In this document: positions 1 to 8,942 of the stretch, piece by piece
Layout of the letters: every line of letters starts with the position of its first letter
Numbering within the stretch: the first letter of the stretch is position 1
NCBI GenBank assembly: GCA_900553935.1
Contig: USFK01000041.1
Coordinates: forward strand, 1 to 9,357
Length of the DNA stretch: 9,357 nucleotides
Origin: an uncultured Collinsella sp.
GTDB lineage: Bacteria > Actinomycetota > Coriobacteriia > Coriobacteriales > Coriobacteriaceae
Direction: 5' to 3'
The notes under the pieces: model-generated
Databases searched by the model: none
Told to the model about the DNA's origin: nothing
Seen by the model: the letters and a program-made list of their open reading frames with translations, nothing else
Program-made: the position numbers and the translations under genes

Positions 1-1446
1 GGCATCGCTCGCATCGGGGCGTCCGTAACGGATGTTCTCGCGGATGGTGCCGTTAAACAGCCAGGTGTCCTGCAGCACCATGGCAAACTCGCCGCGCAGT
101 GCCGCGCGGTCCCAGTCGCGCACGTCGACGCCCTCGACGCGCAGCGAACCGCCGTCCACGTCGTAGAAACGCTGCAGCAGCTTAATGAGCGTGGTCTTGC
201 CGGCGCCGGTGGGGCCGACGATGGCGATGGTCTGACCGGGCTGCGCCTCGCAGCTAAAGTCGTGGATGATGGTCTTGTCGGGCGTGTAGCCAAACTTGAC
301 GTGGTCGAACTCAACGTGGCCGGGGCGCTTCTCGGGAATCTGGGCGTCGGCCTTCTGCTCCTCCTCGGGCGCGGCGAGGAACTCAAAGACGCGCTCGGTG
401 GCAGCGGCCATCGACTGCATCGTGTTGCTCACGTTGCCCAGCTGCTGCACCGGCTGCGTAAAGTTGCGCACGTACTGGATAAAGCTCTGGATGTCGCCGG
501 GCGTGGCATTGCCGGTCAGCGCGAGCTGTGCGCCCACCACGACAACGCCCACGTAGCCCATGTTGCCCACCAGGCTCATAAGCGGCATCATCAGGCCCGA
601 CAGGAACTGCGAGCGCCAGCCGCTCATAAAGAGGCGGTCGTTCTCCTTATCGAACTCCTCGATCGAGGCCTCGGCGCGGTCGAACACCTGAATGACGTTC
701 TGGCCGGCAAAGTCCTCCTCGATAATGCCGTTGACGGTGCCCAGGACCCGCTGTTGCTCGCGGAAGTACGGCTGCGAGAAGTGAATCATCACAGCCAGGA
801 TAATCGCGGCGGCCGGCAACGTGAGCACGGTGACACCGGTGAGTGGCAGGCTGATCGACAGCATCATGACGAGCACGCCGATAATCTGCGTGATGGACGT
901 GATGAGCTGCGTCACGGACTGGTTGAGGCTCTGGCCGAGCGTATCGACATCGTTGGTGATGCGGCTGAGCACGTCGCCCTTGCTGTGGCCGTTAAAGTAG
1001 CTCATCGGCACGACGGCGATCTTGGCGGCGATCTCCTTGCGCATGCGGTAGCAGATCTTTTGCGTGACGCCGGTCATGAGCCAGCCCTGGATCAGACTGC
1101 AGGCAGAGCTCGCCAGATACAGGCAGAGCAAAAAGCCGAGCGTCTTGGCGATCCAGTTAAAGTCAACATCGCCGGTGCCGTTGACCTTGGCAACCAGGCC
1201 CTCGAACAGCTTGGTCGTAACCTGGCCGAGCACCTTGGGTCCCACAATGTTAAAGATGACCGAGCACACGGCAAAGGCGACGGCGGCAAACACGGCAATC
1301 TTGTGCTGACCGATATAGCCGAGTAGCTGCCTCATGGTGCCCTTAAAGTCCTTGGCCTTTTCACCGCGGCCCATGCCGCCCATACGACCCATGGGACCGC
1401 GCTGGCGGGTGGGTTTGGGAATCTGAGTCTTGGTCTCGTCTGCCAT
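1..1446 (-). CDS. ABC exporter half-transporter, subunit 2 (partial, C-terminus off window)
   Basis: This is the second subunit of a predicted heterodimeric multidrug/lipid-type ABC exporter in the cytoplasmic membrane. Only the first 482 codons are in the window. The reading frame stays open to base 1, so the Walker B, ABC signature and switch-His regions are missing because of the window edge. The N-terminus is a Gly/Met/Arg-rich tail (about residues 16-30). The transmembrane exporter domain covers about residues 35-345, with hydrophobic segments near 50-75, 103-125, 180-225 and 285-312. The nucleotide-binding domain starts near residue 377, with an A-loop Tyr (Y387), Walker A GPTGAGKTT (411-419) and a Q-loop at Q459. 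The ATG start overlaps the stop of the upstream ABC gene by one base (TAATG), and a strong AAGGAGG lies at 1456-1462, so translation is probably coupled. The substrate cannot be read from sequence. Confidence 0.95.
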   Translation of the reverse strand, partial: MADETKTQIPKPTRQRGPMGRMGGMGRGEKAKDFKGTMRQLLGYIGQHKIAVFAAVAFAVCSVIFNIVGPKVLGQVTTKLFEGLVAKVNGTGDVDFNWIAKTLGFLLCLYLASSACSLIQGWLMTGVTQKICYRMRKEIAAKIAVVPMSYFNGHSKGDVLSRITNDVDTLGQSLNQSVTQLITSITQIIGVLVMMLSISLPLTGVTVLTLPAAAIILAVMIHFSQPYFREQQRVLGTVNGIIEEDFAGQNVIQVFDRAEASIEEFDKENDRLFMSGWRSQFLSGLMMPLMSLVGNMGYVGVVVVGAQLALTGNATPGDIQSFIQYVRNFTQPVQQLGNVSNTMQSMAAATERVFEFLAAPEEEQKADAQIPEKRPGHVEFDHVKFGYTPDKTIIHDFSCEAQPGQTIAIVGPTGAGKTTLIKLLQRFYDVDGGSLRVEGVDVRDWDRAALRGEFAMVLQDTWLFNGTIRENIRYGRPDASDA

Positions 1447-3812
1447 TAACGCTCGCCTCCTTCCATAACGGCTGCAATCTCTTCTTGGGTAAGCCCCAGT
1501 TCTTCTGCAGAAAGCTGCGACTGTGCAATCTCTAGGTACGCCGGGCAGTTGTGCAGCAGCTCCTCGTGCGTACCGGTGCCCACCACGTGGCCGTCATCGA
1601 GCACGATGATCTGGTCGGCGTGCATGATGGTCGCGATGCGCTGGGCCACGACCACGAGCGCGGCGTCGGTAACGTTTTTGGCAAGCTCCTCGCGCAGGCG
1701 CGCGTCTGTTTTGTAGTCGAGGGCGCTAAACGAGTCATCGAACACCACGACCTCGGGCTTTTTGGCCAACGCGCGTGCGATGGCCAGACGCTGGCGCTGA
1801 CCGCCCGAGACATTGGAGCCGCCCTGGCTGATGGGGGAGTCGTAGCCGCCCTCGCGCTCGGCGATAAAGTCTTCCGCCTGGGCGACGCGTGCTGCCTGGC
1901 GCATATCCTCGTCACTTACCATGTCGCTGGCAAACTTGAGGTTGCTCTCGATGGTGCCCGAGAACAGGCGCCCCTGCTGCGGGATGTAACCGATGCGGCG
2001 GCGAAGATCGGAAAGGGTCATGTCGCGCACGTCGATGCCGTCGAGCGAAATGCTGCCGCCCGTGACGTCGTACAGGCGCGGAATCAGCTGCACGAGCGTG
2101 GACTTGCCCGAGCCCGTGGAGCCAATGATGCCGAGCATCTGGCCGGCGTGCGTGGTGAAGTTCACACCGCTGATGACATCGGCGCGGGCATCGGGGTACT
2201 GGAAGCTCACGTCGCGGAAGGTGAGCTCACCGCGCGGCGCGCTGGCTGCGGGCAGTTTGGGCGAGGCAGGGTCGTTGATGCTCGTGGGGCAGGTGATGAC
2301 CTCTTCCACGCGCTCGGCTGCGACCTCGGCGCGGGGCAGGATGACCGAAACCATGGTGAGGATCATAAACGCCATGACGATCTGCATGGTATAGGAGATA
2401 AACGCCATCATGTTGCCGACCTGCATCACGCCGTCGGACACGCCCTGGGCGCCAAACCAGACGATAAGCACGGTGATGCAGTTCATGACGAGCATCATGA
2501 GCGGCATCATAAAGCTCATGGCGCGGTTGGTGTAGAGCTGCGTGGTCATCAGGTCGAGCGACGCCTTGTCAAAACGCTCGAGCTCATGCTCCTCGCGGTT
2601 GAACGAACGGATAGGCATAAGGCCGTCGAGCAGCTCGCGGGCGGTAAGGTTCACACGGTCCACAAAGCTCTGCATCTTTTTGAACTTGGGCATGGTGAGG
2701 CCCATAAGCACGCCGACGACGGCCGAGACCGCGATAATGGCCACGGCGATGGTCCACTCCAGGCCGGTGTGGTTGGCCAGGACGCGCATGACCGCGACGA
2801 TACCCATGACAGGCGCCATGAGGCACATGCGGATAAACAGGGTTGCTGCCATCTGAATTTGCTGAATGTCGTTGGTGCAGCGGGTGATGAGCGAGGCCTG
2901 GCTAAACTTGCCCACCTCTGCTGGCGAAAAGTGCATAACCTTGTTGAAGGTCTCGCGGCGCAGGTCGCGGGCGATGGAGCAGGCGGTGCGCGAAGCCACG
3001 GCGCCGGTCAGGATGGTGGCAACGAGCGACACCAGGCACAGGCCAAACATTGTGGTCGCCATACGGCCCAGGTAGGAGTTCTGCACGTCAGCGGGGTCGA
3101 TACCCTGCGCCTTGTACTCGTCCTGCACGTAGGTCACCGCGCGTTGGGTCACGATGGAACCCGACATGGAGCCCATTTTGTCAGCCATCTCGTTGGCACC
3201 TTCGACGAGCTTGCCCTGATCGATCAAGCCACCTTCAACGCCCAGGCGCAGGCTCTTCATGGTGACCTTGCCGCCGTCGGCATCAATCTGCTTTTGCATG
3301 TTCTGTGTCGCTGCGGCCTTCTGCTGCATCTCGGCGAGCTGCTCGGGCGTCATCGCCGCCATCTGCTCGGGGGTGGGCATGGCCTGGGCGGCGCTGTTGT
3401 CTTGTTCGTTGGACGTGCCCATCATGTCGCCCATGGAACTGGCGTCGATGCCCTGGTTGAGCGAAAGGACGACGGTTTCGGGCAGGCTCATGATATCGGC
3501 GAGCTTGCTGCCGTCGGCGCGCTCATCCTCGGTTCCCTTGTACGTGCGAATGCCGTTTTTGTCTGCCTTGCCAAACGCAGCTTCTACCGTCTTGGCGTCC
3601 TTGGCGCTCATAAAGAGCTCAAGGTCGTCGAGCGATTCGGCGCGAATGGTGTCGGGTACGGGCGAGGCGATGCCGCCTTGCTGCACGCCCACATCGACGA
3701 TGTCACTCATATACGTAGGTAGCGCTAGGTCGGCATTGCAGCTGATTACGATAAGTACGATAGCCGTGAGTAGCGCCAGGATATGCTTTTTAAAGAGCTT
3801 GAGAATCCTCAC
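1446..3812 (-). CDS. ABC exporter half-transporter, subunit 1, degenerate NBD and large extracellular insertion
   Basis: This 788-aa half-transporter has fused membrane and ATPase domains and is the first ABC gene of a MarR-ABC-ABC operon. TM1 lies at about residues 10-32. A roughly 200-residue hydrophilic insertion (about 40-245) follows, then the remaining helices (about 253-275, 325-372, 430-495). In the nucleotide-binding domain the Walker A is GSTGSGKST (564-572), the Q-loop is Q612/Q613 and the signature is VSGGQ (668-672). In the Walker B region (VVVFDD) the catalytic Glu is replaced by Asp (D693). The usual switch His is Gln (Q724 in VAQR). This pattern is typical of the non-catalytic site of heterodimeric exporters such as TM287/288 and BmrCD. 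Most homologous half-transporters are about 570-620 aa; the insertion accounts for the extra length. The start is GTG, overlapping the MarR stop (GTGA), with AAGGAG at 3822-3827. A role in drug or peptide efflux is inferred from family and context. Confidence 0.95.
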   Translation of the reverse strand: MRILKLFKKHILALLTAIVLIVISCNADLALPTYMSDIVDVGVQQGGIASPVPDTIRAESLDDLELFMSAKDAKTVEAAFGKADKNGIRTYKGTEDERADGSKLADIMSLPETVVLSLNQGIDASSMGDMMGTSNEQDNSAAQAMPTPEQMAAMTPEQLAEMQQKAAATQNMQKQIDADGGKVTMKSLRLGVEGGLIDQGKLVEGANEMADKMGSMSGSIVTQRAVTYVQDEYKAQGIDPADVQNSYLGRMATTMFGLCLVSLVATILTGAVASRTACSIARDLRRETFNKVMHFSPAEVGKFSQASLITRCTNDIQQIQMAATLFIRMCLMAPVMGIVAVMRVLANHTGLEWTIAVAIIAVSAVVGVLMGLTMPKFKKMQSFVDRVNLTARELLDGLMPIRSFNREEHELERFDKASLDLMTTQLYTNRAMSFMMPLMMLVMNCITVLIVWFGAQGVSDGVMQVGNMMAFISYTMQIVMAFMILTMVSVILPRAEVAAERVEEVITCPTSINDPASPKLPAASAPRGELTFRDVSFQYPDARADVISGVNFTTHAGQMLGIIGSTGSGKSTLVQLIPRLYDVTGGSISLDGIDVRDMTLSDLRRRIGYIPQQGRLFSGTIESNLKFASDMVSDEDMRQAARVAQAEDFIAEREGGYDSPISQGGSNVSGGQRQRLAIARALAKKPEVVVFDDSFSALDYKTDARLREELAKNVTDAALVVVAQRIATIMHADQIIVLDDGHVVGTGTHEELLHNCPAYLEIAQSQLSAEELGLTQEEIAAVMEGGER

Positions 3813-4258
3813 TCGGCATCTCTCCTTTCTTGATTGCGATCGATAATTTCGTTGGCACGCCTTAGGAGGCGCACCATCTCTTGGGTATCTGTTTCGCCGA
3901 GCTGCTCGAGGAAGGCCGCGGTGCGTTTCTCGAATTCCCGACGTTTGATTTCGAGATCTTGTCGGCCTTTGTCGGTCACCGTGACGTGTACGCGACGACG
4001 GTCGGTCTTTGAGTGCTCGCGCTCGACCCAGCCCTTGGTTTCGAGGGCGCGCAGGATGTTGGCGATGCGGGCGCTCGAGACCCAGGCGCGATCAGCGAGT
4101 TCGCTCGGCGTGAGCGAACCGCCAGCGAGCATGAGAGCGCGCATGACAGCCATCTCGCCGCCGAGAGCTTTGTCCGCAAAGCGCGAAATGCGCTGATGCA
4201 TGCTGCCAAACTCAGTTAAGAGCTGGCGCCCAAGCTCATGGAAATCGGTATCTTCCAC
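3809..4258 (-). CDS. MarR-family transcriptional regulator
   Basis: A 149-aa winged helix-turn-helix protein, a normal length for the MarR family. The N-terminal dimerisation helix covers about residues 5-30. The DNA-binding region covers about 50-97, with a recognition helix around VSSARIANILRALETKGWV and the family's wing signature DRRR (about residues 86-89), followed by HVTVTDKG. A C-terminal dimerisation helix runs from about 100 to 145. It is the first gene of the minus-strand operon and overlaps the ABC exporter gene by 4 bp, so it is likely a local repressor of that exporter and of itself that responds to a small ligand. The chosen start is GTG, with AGGGG at 4265-4269 as a moderate ribosome site; no ATG with a better site is present. 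A palindrome 68-98 bp upstream of the gene is a candidate operator. The ligand is unknown. Confidence 0.93.
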   Translation of the reverse strand: MEDTDFHELGRQLLTEFGSMHQRISRFADKALGGEMAVMRALMLAGGSLTPSELADRAWVSSARIANILRALETKGWVEREHSKTDRRRVHVTVTDKGRQDLEIKRREFEKRTAAFLEQLGETDTQEMVRLLRRANEIIDRNQERRDAE

Positions 4259-4325
4259 CGAAAACCCCTAACACTAGAAACTATTTTTGGTGAAAGATGA
4301 TACCCTTGCACGCGTACCCTATGCG

Positions 4326-4356
4326 GTAGATTTTGGGACATGTCCCAAAAATCTAC
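4326..4356. promoter_or_regulatory. Long palindrome, candidate operator of the divergent region
   Basis: A perfect 20-bp dyad at 4331-4350 has half-sites TTTTGGGACA and TGTCCCAAAA. It is extended on both sides by GTAGA (4326-4330) and TCTAC (4352-4356), with one extra A at 4351. It lies between two divergent genes, one of which encodes a MarR-type regulator. MarR proteins bind dyads of about 16-20 bp, so an operator for that regulator is the simplest reading (inference). As RNA it would form a strong hairpin, but no gene ends here, so a terminator role is unlikely. It could instead be a dispersed palindromic repeat of the genome; that cannot be judged from one copy. Confidence 0.55.
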
Positions 4357-4405
4357 TTGACCGCTAGGCAATATTAAGAGTGCATAAAAATTTAAAATCA
4401 TTCAA

Positions 4406-4433
4406 TTGCTGAAGCGTTTCAAAGAACTATTAT
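4406..4433 (+). promoter_or_regulatory. Candidate promoter of the SDR gene
   Basis: A -35-like TTGCTG (4406-4411) is separated by 16 bp from a -10-like TATTAT (4428-4433), giving a leader of about 110 nt before the SDR start codon. Two other elements could also serve: TTGACC (4357-4362), immediately right of the palindrome, with a weak TGCATA (4381-4386), and a perfect TATAAT at 4482-4487 that lacks a recognisable -35. The choice among them is not decided by sequence. Confidence 0.35.
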
Positions 4434-4548
4434 GCACGCGGTTAGGCGAGGGGTTATCACCACCATGACGACTGGGACTCATATAATCGCCACGTGCGAT
4501 GCTCCAACTTCCCGCAAGGAGACACCTTACATAAAGGGGGATGGAGTC

Positions 4549-5298
4549 ATGGCATTTGACTTCACGGGTAAAACCGCGATCGTTACCGGTGGCACTCAGG
4601 GCATTGGCCTCGAGATCGCCAAGGGTATCGTTGCGGGCGGCGGACACGTCGCGCTCATCGCAAGGAACGCTGCTAAGGGCGAGGCCGCTGTGGCCGAGCT
4701 TGGCGAGGGCAACAAGTTCTATCAGCTCGATGTTGCCGATGCGCCCAAGGCGCGCGAGACCGTCGAGCAGATTTTTACGGACCTGCCGCAAACCAACATC
4801 TTGATCAACTGCGCTGGCGTCATCAGCACCAAGAAGTTCGACGAGATCGATGACACCGAGTGGCGTCGTACCATCGACATCAACCTCAACGGCACCTTTA
4901 CCATGATGAACGCCGTGTACCCGCACTTTAAGGCGGCCCATGCCGGCACTATCGTCAACGTGAGCTCTGTTGCTGGCAAGATCGGCGGCGGCCTGCTCGG
5001 CACCGCTGCCTACGCCAGCTCCAAAGCCGGTGTTAACGGTCTAACCAAGGCAGTCGCCAAGGAAGGCGGCAAGTTTGGCGTCCGCTGCAACGCCGTGTGC
5101 CCGTCGCTCACCCTTACCGATATGACCTCGATTCTCTCTGACGAGAACTCTCAGCGCATCATCAACGGTATTCCTCTGGGCCGCGCCGCCCAGGCCAGCG
5201 AGCCTGCGCAGATGGTGCTCTTCTTCGCTTCCGACCTCGCTAGCTTCGTGAACGGCGAGATCGGTGACTGCGATGGTGGCATCGTTCTGGACGGGTAA
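4549..5298 (+). CDS. Short-chain dehydrogenase/reductase (SDR family, KduD/FabG-like)
   Basis: A 249-aa classical SDR, a soluble oxidoreductase using NAD(H) or NADP(H). It shows the cofactor motif TGGTQGIG (13-20), the adenine-ring Asp in LDVAD (D61), an NCAG variant of the NNAG motif (87-90), and the likely catalytic tetrad N112, S140, Y155 and K159 (YASSK). The end of the second beta strand reads LIARN rather than carrying an acidic residue, which favours NADP(H) by the usual rule (inference). The common PG after the active site is PS here (CPSLTLTDM). The start was chosen at 4549 because AAGGGGG (4534-4540) precedes it with 8-nt spacing and the Rossmann strand begins at once. The downstream sugar-acid permease suggests a keto-sugar-acid or sugar substrate, as in KduD-type 2-deoxygluconate dehydrogenases. 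The substrate is not provable, and FabG-like or other activities are possible. Confidence 0.93.
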   Translation: MAFDFTGKTAIVTGGTQGIGLEIAKGIVAGGGHVALIARNAAKGEAAVAELGEGNKFYQLDVADAPKARETVEQIFTDLPQTNILINCAGVISTKKFDEIDDTEWRRTIDINLNGTFTMMNAVYPHFKAAHAGTIVNVSSVAGKIGGGLLGTAAYASSKAGVNGLTKAVAKEGGKFGVRCNAVCPSLTLTDMTSILSDENSQRIINGIPLGRAAQASEPAQMVLFFASDLASFVNGEIGDCDGGIVLDG

Positions 5299-5317
5299 TA
5301 CCCCGCGACGATTATTC

Positions 5318-5357
5318 GGCGACGGCTCCTGCGACTCGGGACCGTCGCCTTCTTTCT
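5318..5357 (+). terminator. Intrinsic terminator after the SDR gene
   Basis: A perfect 8-bp stem, GGCGACGG (5318-5325) with CCGTCGCC (5342-5349), is extended inward by TCC/GGA around a bulged C. The stem is followed by the T-rich run TTCTTTCT (5350-5357). It lies 20 bp after the SDR stop and before the permease gene, so it should end or attenuate transcription of the SDR gene. Confidence 0.8.
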
Positions 5358-5406
5358 GATATAGGCGCGTGCGGCTACGATTCGCATGCATCCAAAGGAG
5401 ATATAT

Positions 5407-6420
5407 ATGAGTGAATCGACTGCGGTGGAGGCGCCGGCGGCAAAGGAGCCGTTCTTTAAGATGTCCTCCATCCCGGGTGCCAATATTTTGGTGCCGCTTT
5501 TGCTGGGCTGCCTGCTCAACACGCTATTCCCCGACCTGTTCAAAACGCTCGGCAGTTTTACGCTCGGCATGACCCAGCAGGGCGCAGGCCCGCTCGTGGG
5601 CGCTTTTTTGCTCATCGTCGGTACGACGATTTCGTTTAAGAGTGCTCCTGCCGCCGCTGCCCGCGGCGCCATCATCATCGCCGTCAAGCAGATCGTGGTC
5701 GTTGCCGTGTCGCTGCTCATCCTTTATGTATTCAACGACAACCTGTTTGGCATCTCTGCCATGGTGATGCTGGCCGCTTGCACCGGCGCCAACAACGCTA
5801 TGTACGCTGGTCTGATGGGCACCATGGGCAATGAGGCCGAGCGTGGCGCCGTCGCCATCACCACGCTGGTTGTCGGCCCTCCGGTCACGATGATCGTGCT
5901 CGGCGCTGCCGGTCAGGCTCCGATCGGCTGGTCGCTCGTGGGCGCCATCCTGCCGATCGTCGTCGGCATTATTCTGGGTAACCTCTTCCCCAGCTTTAAG
6001 AAGATGATGGCACCGGCACTTTCCGCCATCATCGTGCTCGTCTTCTTTGCCATGGGCTCGACCATGACCTTTGGCCAGCTCATTAATGGCGGTCTTCCCG
6101 GTATTCTGCTCGGCGTGATCTGCTCGGTGGTCTTTGCAATTCCCGTCATCGCGGTTGATAAGCTCACGGGCGGTACGGGTGTCGCAGGTGCAGCCATTTC
6201 GAGCTGCGCCGGAGCCAATGTGGCCACGCCTGCTGCCATGGCAAGCGTCAACGAGACCATGTACGGCGGCGCGGTGCTCGCGACGGCTACGGCGCAGGTT
6301 GCAGCATGTGCTATCGTGACGGCCATTTTGACCCCGCTGGTCACCAGCTGGTGCTACAAGCATTTTGAGGGTCAGGGCCACAGCAAGGCAACGACCGACA
6401 AGGCCGCCGCAGCCGCCTAA
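5407..6420 (+). CDS. kdgT: 2-keto-3-deoxygluconate permease family transporter (KdgT-like)
   Basis: A 337-aa integral membrane protein with about ten hydrophobic segments. It matches the KdgT family (H+-coupled 2-keto-3-deoxygluconate uptake in enterobacteria) over its whole length. The N-terminal signature IPGANILVPLLLG (22-34) and the C-terminal block DKLTGGTGVAGAAISSCAGA followed by NVATP (about 251-275) correspond closely to E. coli KdgT. A hydrophilic N-terminus (1-20) and an Ala/Lys-rich cytoplasmic tail (about 322-337) flank the core. The start at 5407 has a near-ideal AAAGGAG (5394-5400) with 6-nt spacing; an in-frame ATG at 5386 lacks one. The gene lies 108 bp downstream of an SDR gene but beyond a terminator, so it may use read-through or its own promoter (a TGATATAGG-like extended -10 at 5357-5365 is weak). 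Transport of sugar acids is well supported; the exact substrate is inferred from family only. Confidence 0.9.
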   Translation: MSESTAVEAPAAKEPFFKMSSIPGANILVPLLLGCLLNTLFPDLFKTLGSFTLGMTQQGAGPLVGAFLLIVGTTISFKSAPAAAARGAIIIAVKQIVVVAVSLLILYVFNDNLFGISAMVMLAACTGANNAMYAGLMGTMGNEAERGAVAITTLVVGPPVTMIVLGAAGQAPIGWSLVGAILPIVVGIILGNLFPSFKKMMAPALSAIIVLVFFAMGSTMTFGQLINGGLPGILLGVICSVVFAIPVIAVDKLTGGTGVAGAAISSCAGANVATPAAMASVNETMYGGAVLATATAQVAACAIVTAILTPLVTSWCYKHFEGQGHSKATTDKAAAAA

Positions 6421-6459
6421 TGCCAAGCGGCAATCAAAGCTAAATAACTAACCATGCCA

Positions 6460-6500
6460 CAGGGCGGTCCCGGGGGAAATCCCGTGGCCGCCCTGCAGTT
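6460..6500 (+). terminator. Probable intrinsic terminator after kdgT
   Basis: CAGGGCGG (6460-6467) pairs perfectly with CCGCCCTG (6488-6495). An inner CGGG/CCCG helix (6471-6474 with 6481-6484) closes a GGAAAT loop. Only a short T run follows (GTTTCT, from 6499), so termination may be incomplete. Its place 40 bp after the permease stop supports the call. Confidence 0.65.
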
Positions 6501-6632
6501 TCTGCGGGGTCTCTGGAACACTTTACCCTGCTAAAGCTGGCATAACAGCTAGAGTGAACGTCGTACAAAGGCAAGGAAAAATACCAAACAAATCGGTGAA
6601 CGGTAGTTGTTCGCGCTCGCATTTCCTGCGGG

Positions 6633-6660
6633 TTTGTAAAAAACGCCTTTATGATATAAA
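6633..6660 (+). promoter_or_regulatory. Candidate pflB promoter
   Basis: A weak -35-like TTTGTA/TTGTAA (6633-6639) precedes TATAAA (6655-6660) with 15-16 bp spacing; an overlapping TATGAT lies at 6650-6655. The surrounding A-rich tract is the only strongly A/T-rich segment in the region. No clear FNR-type or Rex-type dyad was found next to it. Confidence 0.35.
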
Positions 6661-6698
6661 AAAAGAAACATATAACAGCCCAGATGGAGAGGGTCGCT

Positions 6699-6722
6699 AT
6701 GTTATCCTTCTCAAACGGGTGA
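6699..6722 (+). CDS. Possible 7-aa leader peptide
   Basis: ATG followed by six codons and a stop encodes MLSFSNG. GGAG at 6686-6689 lies 9 nt upstream of the ATG, a good ribosome site. It sits in the predicted pflB leader before a set of hairpins, where a translated leader could affect folding. Such a short frame can arise by chance and the peptide has no run of one amino acid, so the call is tentative. Confidence 0.2.
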   Translation: MLSFSNG

Positions 6723-6866
6723 AATCTTGGGTTTTGGGTTGTAGTTCCAAGGTGGACAAACGTTTTCCCTGCACCAACGTGTGGTGAAGAACGGAAGAAG
6801 CCGGTAGTGCAAGCCGAACATTCAAGAATTCAATAAGCAGCGGTGTGAGAGAGCGCCGCATTACAC

Positions 6867-6886
6867 GTAACTAGGAGCGTGGTTAC
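6867..6886 (+). promoter_or_regulatory. pflB: Hairpin presenting the pflB ribosome-binding site
   Basis: The pflB ribosome site AGGAG (6873-6877) lies in the loop between GTAAC (6867-6871) and GTTAC (6882-6886). The linear distance to the ATG at 6890 is 12 nt, longer than usual. Folding of the 5-bp stem would shorten the effective distance, or could hinder access. This is inference from sequence. Confidence 0.35.
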
Positions 6887-6889
6887 ACA

Positions 6890-8941
<2,052 letters not shown>

Positions 8942-8942
8942 C

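Larger units (their letters stand above)
4259..4548. other. Divergent intergenic region between marR operon and SDR gene
   Basis: This 290-bp stretch separates the minus-strand regulator/exporter operon from the plus-strand dehydrogenase. It is clearly more A/T-rich than the flanking genes, especially 4365-4435. It contains a long palindrome (4326-4356) and candidate plus-strand promoter elements, both listed separately. No convincing minus-strand -35/-10 pair for the marR gene could be assigned. An open frame runs in phase into the SDR gene from 4432, but it lacks a ribosome site and overlaps the best -10 candidate, so it is treated as untranslated leader. Confidence 0.7.
6496..6889 (+). other. 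Long pflB upstream region and 5' leader
   Basis: About 390 bp without a supported full-length gene. The left part holds two similar GTGAAC words (6554-6559 and 6596-6601); the second is followed by GTTCGC (6609-6614) as an imperfect dyad that could be a regulator site. An A/T-rich stretch (6633-6672) contains the best promoter candidate. If it is used, the pflB leader is about 220 nt. Within it are a possible 7-codon peptide (6699-6722), a CTTGG/CCAAG stem (6726-6730 with 6747-6751), a CACCA/TGGTG hairpin (6772-6786) and a GCGGTG/CGCCGC hairpin (6840-6859). No known riboswitch class was recognised. The composition is less GC-rich than the neighbouring genes. Confidence 0.6.

Noticed and set aside
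262..1326. 354-codon open frame on the plus strand opposite the second ABC gene
   Set aside because: The opposite strand encodes a continuous ABC exporter with Walker A and Q-loop; this frame is its shadow.
1551..3722. 723-codon open frame on the plus strand opposite the first ABC gene
   Set aside because: It has a His/Gly/Ala/Asp-rich shadow composition with no domain. The minus strand carries all exporter motifs in order.
4432..4548. 39-codon in-frame N-terminal extension of the SDR
   Set aside because: The ATG at 4432 overlaps a -10 candidate and has no ribosome site; SDR proteins normally start just before the Rossmann strand, and the ATG at 4549 has AAGGGGG at good spacing.
5524..6426. 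300-codon minus-strand open frame opposite kdgT
   Set aside because: It is low-complexity His/Asp/Gly/Arg-rich antisense to a clear membrane transporter.
6596..6614. Rex or FNR operator upstream of pflB
   Set aside because: GTGAAC and GTTCGC form only an imperfect dyad with 7-bp spacing and do not match the FNR TTGAT-N4-ATCAA or Rex TTGTGAA-type pattern well enough to call.
6554..6787. 77-codon plus-strand open frame in the pflB leader
   Set aside because: It has no ribosome site, starts at GTG, crosses the best promoter candidate and shows codon use unlike the genes here.
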